This document shows positions 1 through 5,834 of a stretch of 5,834 bases of DNA, piece by piece. The notes under the pieces are model-generated. The model was not told the DNA's origin, did no database searches, and worked only from the letters and a program-made list of their open reading frames with translations. The stretch's first letter is position 1, and each line of letters starts with the position of its first letter. Source of the DNA: Streptomycetaceae bacterium. GTDB taxonomy: Bacteria; Actinomycetota; Actinomycetes; Nanopelagicales; Nanopelagicaceae. The position numbers and the translations under genes were made by a program. The stretch is taken from assembly GCA_027490415.1 (NCBI GenBank), contig JAIXYD010000052.1, positions 1 through 5,834 of the forward strand. The letters are read 5' to 3'.

Positions 1-1091
1 GATAAAAGTGCGACCGTAGATTCAATCTCACTGGTTCCACCGTGGTGTCCCACCATTTCACCTTCTTTATCTGCACGTGCAGGATCTAATAAGACCAATC
101 CCCCATGAGGAATTGCAATGAGATCTCCCATGCGATCTGAAGCATCTGCAGTGACAACAGCGCCGAAGAGATGGGTTGCAATAGCTTCTTCTCGCGTCAC
201 GATTGTTGCTCGATCACCAAAGTATTCGCGCCATCTACCTGCATAATCAAGACGAGCAGATGGAGAGTCTGCCGGCTCATCAAGGTAAATGTGACGTGCA
301 CGTGGCTCGCCCGCAATTGTTGCAACCCCATCAAGTAGTGAGTTATCAACTCCCAATATCAACTTCTCTTCCACATTGATCATTCCGTGATCAGAAGTCA
401 ACCAAATACGGGTTCCTCGAGGTAGCTTCATGACTAGCGCTGAAAGAAGTGCATCAATTCCAGTAAGGGCTGCCAACCACTTATCTGACCCAACACCATC
501 GCTGTGACCGGCAGAATCAAGATCATTCACATAGAGATAGACAAATGAAGGAGTTGCTTTAAGTCCTGCCACAGTTTTCTCAATGAGATCGGTTGGAATA
601 TTCGCACCGCTATAGGTCGCGCCACGAAATACAGCTTGAGTAAAGCCCGTCGTCTCATATCTTTTTGCTGCAACATGAGTTACCGAAATCGCTTCAGCCT
701 GCGCACGTTCAAATAAAGTTGGTAAGGGTTGCCAAATGGTGGGATCTACACGTTCATCCCATTTAAGTGAATTGAGAATTCTTCCACCACTTCTAGGTAC
801 ACGAACTGTGTAACCCAACATTCCATGGGCTCCGGGTAGCGCACCTGTCATCAACGTCGCAAGACTTGTCGCAGTTGTTGATGGGAAAGAAGTTCTCAGT
901 GAAGCGGTTGCCGTGAGGGATGCGATAGTTGGAATGATGCTGGCATATTTTTCGATCACATCAGCACCCAAACCATCGACGAGAAAGAGAAGCTCGCGAC
1001 CAGCAGGACTTTCCGCGATCTCAAGTCGATTTTCGGCATCGACTAAGCCAAGGGAGGCAAAGATTGATGGCGTGATATCGGCTAAATGCAC
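1..1091 (-). CDS. Alkaline phosphatase family protein (nucleotide pyrophosphatase/phosphodiesterase-like), 3' end cut by window
   Basis: This is a probable metal-dependent phosphoesterase of the alkaline phosphatase superfamily, nearest in motif pattern to nucleotide pyrophosphatases/phosphodiesterases. I translated 363 codons on the minus strand without a stop. Visible motifs, in order: LLFLVDGLG (34-42) with metal ligand Asp39; FPSTTATS (69-76) with Thr73 the likely nucleophile; NDLDSAGHSDG (189-199) with ligands Asp192 and His196; TSDHGM (232-237) with Asp234 and His235; and GHHGG (348-352) supplying the last metal histidine. All expected two-metal positions are therefore present and the enzyme should be active. 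The substrate cannot be told from sequence. No signal peptide or membrane segment is seen, so it is probably cytosolic. The GTG at 1091 is chosen because an in-frame TGA lies five codons upstream and the next GTG or ATG codons fall beyond or inside the active-site motifs. Only a short C-terminus should be missing, since the last motif is already present. Confidence 0.9.
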   Translation of the reverse strand, partial: MHLADITPSIFASLGLVDAENRLEIAESPAGRELLFLVDGLGADVIEKYASIIPTIASLTATASLRTSFPSTTATSLATLMTGALPGAHGMLGYTVRVPRSGGRILNSLKWDERVDPTIWQPLPTLFERAQAEAISVTHVAAKRYETTGFTQAVFRGATYSGANIPTDLIEKTVAGLKATPSFVYLYVNDLDSAGHSDGVGSDKWLAALTGIDALLSALVMKLPRGTRIWLTSDHGMINVEEKLILGVDNSLLDGVATIAGEPRARHIYLDEPADSPSARLDYAGRWREYFGDRATIVTREEAIATHLFGAVVTADASDRMGDLIAIPHGGLVLLDPARADKEGEMVGHHGGTSEIESTVALL

Positions 1092-1116
1092 AGGTATATG
1101 TTCTCACGGGTATTGT
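1087..1116 (+). promoter_or_regulatory. Candidate sigma-70-type promoter for psuG, leaderless spacing
   Basis: A -10-like TATTGT (1111-1116, fits TANNNT) lies seven bases before the psuG GTG at 1124, the spacing expected if transcription starts at the start codon itself. A weak -35-like TGCACA (1087-1092, four of six consensus bases) sits 18 bases upstream, overlapping the first codons of the divergent gene. The lack of a Shine-Dalgarno sequence supports a leaderless transcript. The assignment rests on short, common motifs. Confidence 0.35.
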
Positions 1117-1123
1117 TGCCGCC
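1092..1123. promoter_or_regulatory. 32-bp divergent intergenic region between two GTG-initiated genes
   Basis: This is the whole gap between the divergent phosphoesterase and psuG. Neither GTG has a convincing Shine-Dalgarno sequence in front of it. Transcription of both genes must start here or inside the opposite coding region, so promoters probably overlap the genes and transcripts may be leaderless or nearly so. Shared regulation is possible, but no clear operator palindrome is visible. Confidence 0.5.
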
Positions 1124-2023
1124 GTGAGCATTCATTATTCGGCAGAAGTTGCAGCCGCCCTTAAATCTGGCGCACCGATCGTTGCACTTGAATCAACAAT
1201 TATCAGTCACGGACTTCCACGCCCATCTAATCTCAGCGTTGCAATTGAAGTCGAAGAGATAGTTCGTGCACACGGGGCTGTACCTGCAACGATCGCCATC
1301 CTGGATGGTCTGGTCTGCGTCGGTCTTGACTCAGATCAACTCAAAGAGATTGCAAACCGCGATGACATAGCCAAGGCATCGATTCGTGATCTGGCAGTGA
1401 TAAGCGCACTCAAATCAAGTGCTGCGACAACCGTAGCTGCGACATCACATATTGCAGGCCTTGTAGGAATTAAAGTCTTCGCAACAGGTGGTCTTGGCGG
1501 TGTTCACCGTGGCGCTAATGAATCATTTGATGAGTCGGCAGATCTTGGAGCGCTTGGAAAGCTCGATATTGCAATTGTTTGCGCCGGAGTTAAATCCATT
1601 CTCGATGTTGGGGCTACCTTAGAGCGACTTGAAACACTTTCTATTGGTCTGGTTGGATACAAGACCAATGCCTTCCCTGGTTTTTATCTCACGGACTCTG
1701 GATTCACGCTTGAACACCGAGCAGAAAGTGCTACAGAGATTGCTGCAATCATCAAGGCTCGTCGCGAACTCAAGACAGATTCGACGGCTTTAGTTGTTGC
1801 AAATCCTGTCGAAGAAGAGATGGATCGAAGCCGCCACGATGCAATTCTGGCTAGCGGACTAGCTGGAGCTGCAGCACAAGGGATAACTGGAAAAGATGTC
1901 ACACCTTTCTTGCTCGAGCATTTCCACACTGCAAGCCAGGGTGAATCACTTAAGGTAAATATCGAAATCATTAAATCAAATAGCGCACTTGCCGCCGATA
2001 TTGCAGTTGCACTCACAAAGTAG
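1124..2023 (+). CDS. psuG: Pseudouridine-5'-phosphate glycosidase PsuG
   Basis: PsuG reversibly cleaves the C-C glycosidic bond of pseudouridine 5'-phosphate to give uracil and ribose 5-phosphate, the second step of pseudouridine salvage. The 299-residue product matches the usual length of about 300. Hallmarks are VALESTIISHGLPRP (20-34), a GGLGGVHRG glycine-rich loop (122-130), ESADL (137-141), CAGVKSILD (153-161) and a C-terminal NIEIIKSNSALAADIAVAL segment. Glu23, Lys84, Asp140, Lys157 and Asn279 sit where I would expect the catalytic Glu31, Lys93, Asp149, Lys166 and Asn289 of E. coli PsuG. That mapping is from memory of the family, with consistent offsets of 8 to 10 residues. The GTG at 1124 places the first motif at the usual distance from the N-terminus. 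The kinase gene follows after five bases, indicating an operon and probable translational coupling. The protein should be cytosolic. Confidence 0.95.
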   Translation: MSIHYSAEVAAALKSGAPIVALESTIISHGLPRPSNLSVAIEVEEIVRAHGAVPATIAILDGLVCVGLDSDQLKEIANRDDIAKASIRDLAVISALKSSAATTVAATSHIAGLVGIKVFATGGLGGVHRGANESFDESADLGALGKLDIAIVCAGVKSILDVGATLERLETLSIGLVGYKTNAFPGFYLTDSGFTLEHRAESATEIAAIIKARRELKTDSTALVVANPVEEEMDRSRHDAILASGLAGAAAQGITGKDVTPFLLEHFHTASQGESLKVNIEIIKSNSALAADIAVALTK

Positions 2024-2028
2024 AGCCC

Positions 2029-2934
2029 ATGAGCATCAAGGTTTATTGCATCGGTGACCTGATGCTCGACATCGTGGCTCGAATCCCAACAACACCACGC
2101 GATCTGCATCTAGGAAACGACACTCGGACCATAATTTCAACACATGGTGGTGGAGCCGGTGGCAATGTTGCATCTTGGTTAGCTGTTCTCGGTAACGATG
2201 TAACGATGGTGGGGCGAATTGGAAACGATGCTGCGGGATCTGCCATAACGGCAGAATTTGATGCACTCGGCATCTCTTACGGTGAAATCGTAAAGGATGA
2301 TCTACATACCGGTGTAGTTATCTGTTTAGTTGATCCATCGGGTGAGCGAACCATGCTTGCAGATAACGGGGCCAACGCCGGCCTCACAATTAGTGATCTA
2401 CCTTCTCTGCAGAATGTTGATGCCATCTATCTGACGGGATACGCACCGCTAGCTCCTCTCTCACGGCAAGGAGTTTTGGAGATGGTTGGCGCGATTAATG
2501 CGCAGCACATCCCGATCGTTTTTGATCCTGCAACTGTCGGCGGCATGCAAGGGGTTCCAGTCGAAGAGATTCTTTCGTGGTGTGCCCTCATGGATACAGT
2601 CATCATGAACGAAGAGGAAGCAATTTACTTAAGCGGATTGAGTGATCTTGAAGCAGCACTCAATTTTTTCGTTGAGAACACTCCTCGCGCAATAATCAAA
2701 CGTGGATCTGCAGGTGCAATTGGTCTTGAGCGAGGTGGTCAGATCATCTCTATCGCTGCTCGCACCACGGCGGTAGTCGATACAACTGGTGCTGGAGATG
2801 CATTTGCCGCAGGCTTTATTGATGCATTCACGGGTGGACGCGACTTTTCGTATGCGATGGAGCGAGCTACTGCCGTTGCCGGCCACTGTGTTGCAATCGT
2901 CGGTGCTAGAGGGCGTGTAGGTACACAGATTTAG
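2029..2934 (+). CDS. PfkB-family carbohydrate/nucleoside kinase, probable pseudouridine kinase (PsuK role)
   Basis: This 301-residue protein is a ribokinase/PfkB-fold kinase that transfers the ATP gamma-phosphate to a sugar hydroxyl. Visible features are an N-terminal VYCIGDLMLDIVARI strand-loop (5-19), the glycine-rich first PfkB signature GGGAGGNVA (40-48), an NEEE metal-binding motif (194-197), IIKRGSAGA (222-230), and the second PfkB signature DTTGAGDAFAAGF (251-263). Asp257 is the catalytic base. Length is typical for the family and all key residues are present. Substrate is inferred from context: the gene begins five bases after psuG, and PsuG's substrate is made by a PfkB-family pseudouridine kinase. 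Sequence alone would also allow ribokinase- or adenosine-kinase-like specificity. The ATG at 2029 has only a weak GA-rich stretch (TAGAG) before it, overlapping the psuG stop, which suggests coupled translation. No dedicated transporter or regulator gene is next to the pair. Confidence 0.9.
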   Translation: MSIKVYCIGDLMLDIVARIPTTPRDLHLGNDTRTIISTHGGGAGGNVASWLAVLGNDVTMVGRIGNDAAGSAITAEFDALGISYGEIVKDDLHTGVVICLVDPSGERTMLADNGANAGLTISDLPSLQNVDAIYLTGYAPLAPLSRQGVLEMVGAINAQHIPIVFDPATVGGMQGVPVEEILSWCALMDTVIMNEEEAIYLSGLSDLEAALNFFVENTPRAIIKRGSAGAIGLERGGQIISIAARTTAVVDTTGAGDAFAAGFIDAFTGGRDFSYAMERATAVAGHCVAIVGARGRVGTQI

Positions 2935-2960
2935 CCCTACCTCTTGGCACAATTCACGCC
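2935..2960 (+). promoter_or_regulatory. Short gap before topoisomerase gene, possible -10-like CACAAT and leaderless start
   Basis: This 26-base gap has no Shine-Dalgarno sequence before the ATG at 2961. CACAAT (2948-2953) lies seven bases before the ATG, the same spacing as TATTGT before psuG, so a leaderless start is conceivable. CACAAT departs from the TANNNT pattern at its first base and I see no good -35 box. No terminator hairpin is present, so read-through from the kinase gene is equally possible. Confidence 0.25.
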
Positions 2961-4487
2961 ATGGCAACAGCAAAGAAGACCACAGCAACTAAAGGCAAAA
3001 AGGCAGCGGCAGGACCAAAGCCTGGAGAGTTTGCCGGCAAGATTGTTGATATCGATGTCTCATCAGAGATGTCAGAGTCTTTCCTTGAATATGCGTATTC
3101 AGTAATTTATTCACGAGCACTTCCTGATGCACGTGATGGTCTTAAGCCAGTGCACCGTCGCATCTTGCACCAGATGGCAGATATGGGACTTCGCCCAGAT
3201 CGAGGCCATGTAAAGAGCGCACGTGTAGTTGGTGAAGTAATGGGTAAGTTGCACCCACATGGTGATGGCGCGATCTATGACGCACTGGTGCGTATGGCGC
3301 AATCTTTCTCAATGCAACTTCCACTCATTGATGGTCATGGAAACTTTGGTTCACTCGATTCAGGTCCGGCTGCGATGCGTTACACCGAGGCTCGTTTAGC
3401 ATCGGCCGCCCTTGCAATGGTCGCTGAATCAGATGAGAACACAGTCGACTTCGGCCCTAACTACGATGGACAGCTCTCTGAGCCACTCGTACTTCCTGCT
3501 GCATATCCAAACTTGCTCGTTAATGGCGGTTCTGGCATCGCTGTAGGTATGGCGACAAATATGGCTCCTCACAACCTGGGTGAAGTTATTGCTGCAACAA
3601 AGTTCCTCATTGATAATCCAAAGGCAACTCTGAATCAACTCATGAAACACATTCAAGCTCCCGATTTTCCAACTGGCGGAGAGATCGTTGGCATTGAAGG
3701 CGTACGCGAGGCATATGCCACGGGTAAGGGATCATTTAAAGTCCGCGCAACTGTTGAGATTTCAAAAGTTACTTCACGCAAAATGGGAATCATCATCAAG
3801 GAATTGCCATTTAACATTGGCCCAGAAAAAGTTGTTGAACGCATTGCAGATCTTGCGAAAGCAAAGAAAATTCAGGGAATTTCAGACATCATCGACCTCA
3901 CAGATGGCCAGACTGGTACCAACGTTGTAATCGAGCTTAAGAACGGCTTTGAGCCTGAAGATGTTCTTGAAAAGCTCTACAAGTTAACTCCTATGGAAGA
4001 TGCGTTTGCGATCAACGCAGTCGCCCTTGTAAAGGGTCGCCCTCAGACCTTGGGACTTAAAGAGTTGCTTCAGGTCTTTATCGATCACCGCATCGAGGTT
4101 GTAACCCGCCGCTCTGAATTTAGAAAAGCCAAAGCCACTGCCCGGTTGCTCATGGTTGATGGTCTTCTCAAGGCAATTATCGATATCGATAAGGTCATCA
4201 AGATCATCCGTGGCAGCGAAGATGCAACTGCAGCAAAAGCTTCATTAATCAAGGATTTCAAACTCAATGATGAGCAGGCCACATATATCCTCGATATGCC
4301 ACTTCGTCGCTTAACCAAGATGAGCAAACTTGAACTTGAAAGTGAACAGAAAGAACTCAAGAAGATAATTGCCGATCTCACTGCTCTACTGAAGAGCGAT
4401 GAGAACATCAGAGCACTGATCTCAACAGAGCTCACCGCAGTTGCTAAGTCCTATGCAACACCTCGCCGTACACGTATTGGTGAATAA
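2961..4487 (+). CDS. parC: Type IIA DNA topoisomerase subunit A (GyrA/ParC family) lacking the C-terminal beta-propeller domain
   Basis: This is the DNA-cleaving subunit of a type II topoisomerase, working with a GyrB/ParE ATPase subunit encoded elsewhere. Residues 1-20 form a Lys/Ala/Thr-rich, probably disordered tail. The winged-helix core follows: SRALPDARDGLKPVHRRIL (51-69), HPHGD (98-102) and AAMRYTE (137-143) with catalytic Tyr141 and adjacent Arg140. NGGSGIAVGMATN (188-200) holds Ile193, the expected DNA-intercalating residue. The tower domain and the coiled-coil gate (YILDMPLRRLTKMSKLELE, about 442-460) are intact. The protein ends at 508, just after PRRTRI, where GyrA and ParC normally continue with a propeller of about 250-300 residues. 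Only 46 bases separate the TAA from the next gene, so no detached propeller lies there. Without a GyrA box it is expected to relax or decatenate DNA rather than supercoil it. ParC rather than GyrA is inferred from that and from the absence of an adjacent gyrB. Gly103 replaces the quinolone-contact serine. Confidence 0.9.
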   Translation: MATAKKTTATKGKKAAAGPKPGEFAGKIVDIDVSSEMSESFLEYAYSVIYSRALPDARDGLKPVHRRILHQMADMGLRPDRGHVKSARVVGEVMGKLHPHGDGAIYDALVRMAQSFSMQLPLIDGHGNFGSLDSGPAAMRYTEARLASAALAMVAESDENTVDFGPNYDGQLSEPLVLPAAYPNLLVNGGSGIAVGMATNMAPHNLGEVIAATKFLIDNPKATLNQLMKHIQAPDFPTGGEIVGIEGVREAYATGKGSFKVRATVEISKVTSRKMGIIIKELPFNIGPEKVVERIADLAKAKKIQGISDIIDLTDGQTGTNVVIELKNGFEPEDVLEKLYKLTPMEDAFAINAVALVKGRPQTLGLKELLQVFIDHRIEVVTRRSEFRKAKATARLLMVDGLLKAIIDIDKVIKIIRGSEDATAAKASLIKDFKLNDEQATYILDMPLRRLTKMSKLELESEQKELKKIIADLTALLKSDENIRALISTELTAVAKSYATPRRTRIGE

Positions 4488-4533
4488 GTAACCAATTTCG
4501 TACCTACTGCCACTGTGTGGGAGACTTACGCAA
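4488..4533 (+). other. Intergenic spacer between topoisomerase and ABC-F genes
   Basis: These 46 bases contain the ribosome binding site above and a tiny inverted repeat, CCAC-TGT-GTGG (4510-4520). The stem of four pairs and the lack of a following T-run rule out a good intrinsic terminator. Nothing here encodes a remnant of the missing topoisomerase C-terminal domain. The two genes are probably co-transcribed. Confidence 0.5.
4519..4524 (+). promoter_or_regulatory. Probable ribosome binding site of the ABC-F gene
   Basis: GGGAGA lies nine bases before the ATG at 4534 and is the only recognisable Shine-Dalgarno-like sequence at a gene start in this window. It supports that ATG. No in-frame ATG, GTG or TTG lies between the preceding TAA and 4534. 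Confidence 0.45.
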
Positions 4534-5834
4534 ATGATCGCAACTACCGCCCTTGAGCTTCGCGTTGGGGCCAGACTCCTTGTTTCTGGAGTCAATGTTC
4601 GAATCAATCACGGAGATCGCATCGGCTTTGTTGGACGTAACGGTGCAGGAAAATCTACTCTTGCAAAAGTTCTAGCGGGCGAGACTCTTCCTGCAGGAGG
4701 CGCTGTACAGCGCACCGGCAAGATCGGATATCTCCCCCAGGATCCACGCACTGGTGAAGACCAAGGCACAGTTATTGAGCGAATTCTCTCTGCGCGAGAT
4801 TTAGATCAAATCGCAGCACGCATGGCCCAGGTCGAACAAGAGATGGCAACAACCGAAGGTGCCGCACTTGAAAAAGCGATGGAGCGTTACACCCGCGTCG
4901 ATGCGGAGTTTCAAGCAGCTGGTGGTTACGCCGCAACTGCCGAAGCTGAAGCGATCGCAACTTCACTGGGCGTATCTGAAGCAGTCTTCGGCAATCAACT
5001 CGACACACTCTCAGGTGGTCAGCGTCGCCGTATCGAACTCGCTCGTATTCTCTTTTCAGGTGCTGAAACACTTTTGCTAGATGAACCAACGAACCACTTA
5101 GATGCTGATTCCATCATTTGGTTGCGCAACTACCTCAGTACTTACTCAGGTGGATTAGTAATCATCTCCCACGATGTAAACCTGATTGAACAGGTTGTAA
5201 ATAAGGTCTTCTATATTGACGGAAACCGTAACGTGATCGATGTCTATAACTTGGGCTGGCGACAGTATCTCCTGCAGCGCGAACAAGATGAACATCGCCG
5301 CAAGAAAGAGCGCGCCAACGCCGAGAAGAAGGCTGAAATCCTGCAAAAGCAGGGCGAAAAGATGCGCGCTAAAGCTTCCAAGGCAACGGCTGCGCAAGGC
5401 ATGTTACGTCGTGCAGAAAAACTTCGCTCTTCCCTTGATGATGTACGCGTTAAGGATAAGGTCGCAAAACTTCGTTTTCCTACCCCAGCACCTTGCGGAA
5501 AGACTCCCCTATCTGGCGAGGAACTATCCAAAAACTATGGTTCCCTCGAAATCTTCACCGACGTTTCTTGTGTTATTGATAAGGGCTCTCGCGTTGTCAT
5601 CTTGGGACTTAACGGCGCTGGCAAAACAACTCTGCTTAAGATTCTTGCTAACCAACTCGAGTCAGATACTGGCAAAGTCGAACATGGCCACGGCTTAAAG
5701 CTTGGTTACTACGCCCAGGAACATGAAATGCTCGATTTCGAACGCACAATTCTCGAAAATATGATGTCTTCAAAAGATGACCTTCGTGAGCCAGAAGCGC
5801 GTAACGTTCTTGGTTCATTCCTATTCGTCGGAGA
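4534..5834 (+). CDS. ABC-F family ATP-binding protein (translation-associated), 3' end cut by window
   Basis: ABC-F proteins are soluble twin-ATPase proteins with no membrane domain. They bind the ribosomal E site to assist stalled translation or protect against antibiotics. The 433 visible codons contain a first ATPase domain with Walker A GRNGAGKST (34-42), Q-loop region YLPQD (66-70), signature LSGGQ (159-163), Walker B LLLDEP (180-185) running into TNHLD (186-190), and switch histidine ISHD (211-214). A charged linker of about 75 residues (about 240-315), rich in Lys, Arg and Glu, is the expected ribosome-contacting inter-domain arm. The second ATPase domain begins with Walker A GLNGAGKTT (358-366), and its signature and Walker B motifs lie beyond the window. 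About 100 residues should be missing from the usual 530-550. The N-terminus MIATTALELRVGARLL resembles a common actinobacterial ABC-F group. The exact subfamily, housekeeping or resistance, cannot be settled here. It starts 46 bases after the topoisomerase gene in the same direction. Confidence 0.93.
   Translation, partial: MIATTALELRVGARLLVSGVNVRINHGDRIGFVGRNGAGKSTLAKVLAGETLPAGGAVQRTGKIGYLPQDPRTGEDQGTVIERILSARDLDQIAARMAQVEQEMATTEGAALEKAMERYTRVDAEFQAAGGYAATAEAEAIATSLGVSEAVFGNQLDTLSGGQRRRIELARILFSGAETLLLDEPTNHLDADSIIWLRNYLSTYSGGLVIISHDVNLIEQVVNKVFYIDGNRNVIDVYNLGWRQYLLQREQDEHRRKKERANAEKKAEILQKQGEKMRAKASKATAAQGMLRRAEKLRSSLDDVRVKDKVAKLRFPTPAPCGKTPLSGEELSKNYGSLEIFTDVSCVIDKGSRVVILGLNGAGKTTLLKILANQLESDTGKVEHGHGLKLGYYAQEHEMLDFERTILENMMSSKDDLREPEARNVLGSFLFVG

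Noticed and set aside
913..1164. 83-codon plus-strand open frame
   Set aside because: Antisense to the phosphoesterase, whose active-site motifs are unmistakable. The translation is low-complexity Ser/Arg-rich with no family features.
1684..2109. 141-codon minus-strand open frame spanning the psuG/kinase junction
   Set aside because: Antisense shadow of two clear genes, rich in Ser/Ala/Ile, with no recognisable motif.
2029..2273. Two 76-codon minus-strand open frames over the kinase N-terminus
   Set aside because: They overlap each other and the PfkB signature-coding region. The products are Arg/His/Pro-rich and look non-coding.
4085..4435. 116-codon minus-strand open frame within the topoisomerase gene
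   Set aside because: Mirrors the coiled-coil coding region. Its Leu/Ser-rich translation is the usual reverse complement of Lys/Glu/Leu codons.
4510..4520. CCAC-TGT-GTGG inverted repeat as a terminator
   Set aside because: Only four base pairs in the stem and no following T-run, and it lies just before a ribosome binding site.
4485..4533. Frameshift or premature stop hiding a topoisomerase C-terminal domain
   Set aside because: The next gene starts within 46 bases and its own frame is fully conserved, so there is no room for propeller-coding sequence in any frame.
5240..5698. 152-codon plus-strand open frame inside the ABC-F gene
   Set aside because: Out of frame with the ABC-F gene, which keeps continuous conserved motifs on both sides of it. 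The alternate product has no known features.

Overview
The window has moderate GC, looks roughly balanced by eye, and is densely coded. It holds five protein genes, two cut by the window edges, and almost no non-coding DNA. The protein types point to Actinobacteria. These are a PsuG/PfkB pseudouridine pair, a type IIA topoisomerase A subunit not next to gyrB, and an ABC-F protein beginning MIATTALELRVGARLL, a form I associate with that phylum. Moderate GC, tiny intergenic gaps, GTG starts and missing Shine-Dalgarno sequences would fit a small-genome (for example freshwater planktonic) actinobacterium. This placement is inference from style, not a database match.

Layout: (1) 1-1091, minus strand: an alkaline-phosphatase-superfamily (nucleotide pyrophosphatase/phosphodiesterase-like) enzyme, lacking only its extreme C-terminus. 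It has no ATG start and begins at GTG. (2) 1092-1123: a 32-bp divergent gap that must carry the start signals for both flanking genes, at least in part. (3) 1124-2023 and 2029-2934, plus strand: psuG (pseudouridine-5'-phosphate glycosidase) and a PfkB-family sugar/nucleoside kinase five bases later, most likely the pseudouridine kinase partner. (4) 2961-4487, plus strand: a GyrA/ParC-family topoisomerase A subunit of only 508 residues. It stops where the C-terminal beta-propeller domain normally begins. (5) 4534 to the window end, plus strand: an ABC-F ATPase with a complete first ATPase domain and linker and a partial second domain.

How they fit together: PsuG and the kinase form a two-step salvage route. 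The kinase phosphorylates pseudouridine from RNA turnover, and PsuG splits the product into uracil and ribose 5-phosphate. The other genes are housekeeping: topology or decatenation, translation-associated ABC-F, and phosphoester hydrolysis. All four plus-strand genes could be read as one transcript, because no terminator is visible between them. However, the topoisomerase gene may have its own weak start signal.

No tRNA, rRNA, CRISPR array, insertion sequence or notable repeat was seen, and no gene-free stretch exceeds 46 bases. I found no convincing undescribed system. The most noteworthy feature is the naturally propeller-less topoisomerase subunit with a lysine-rich N-terminal tail and glycine at the quinolone-critical serine position.
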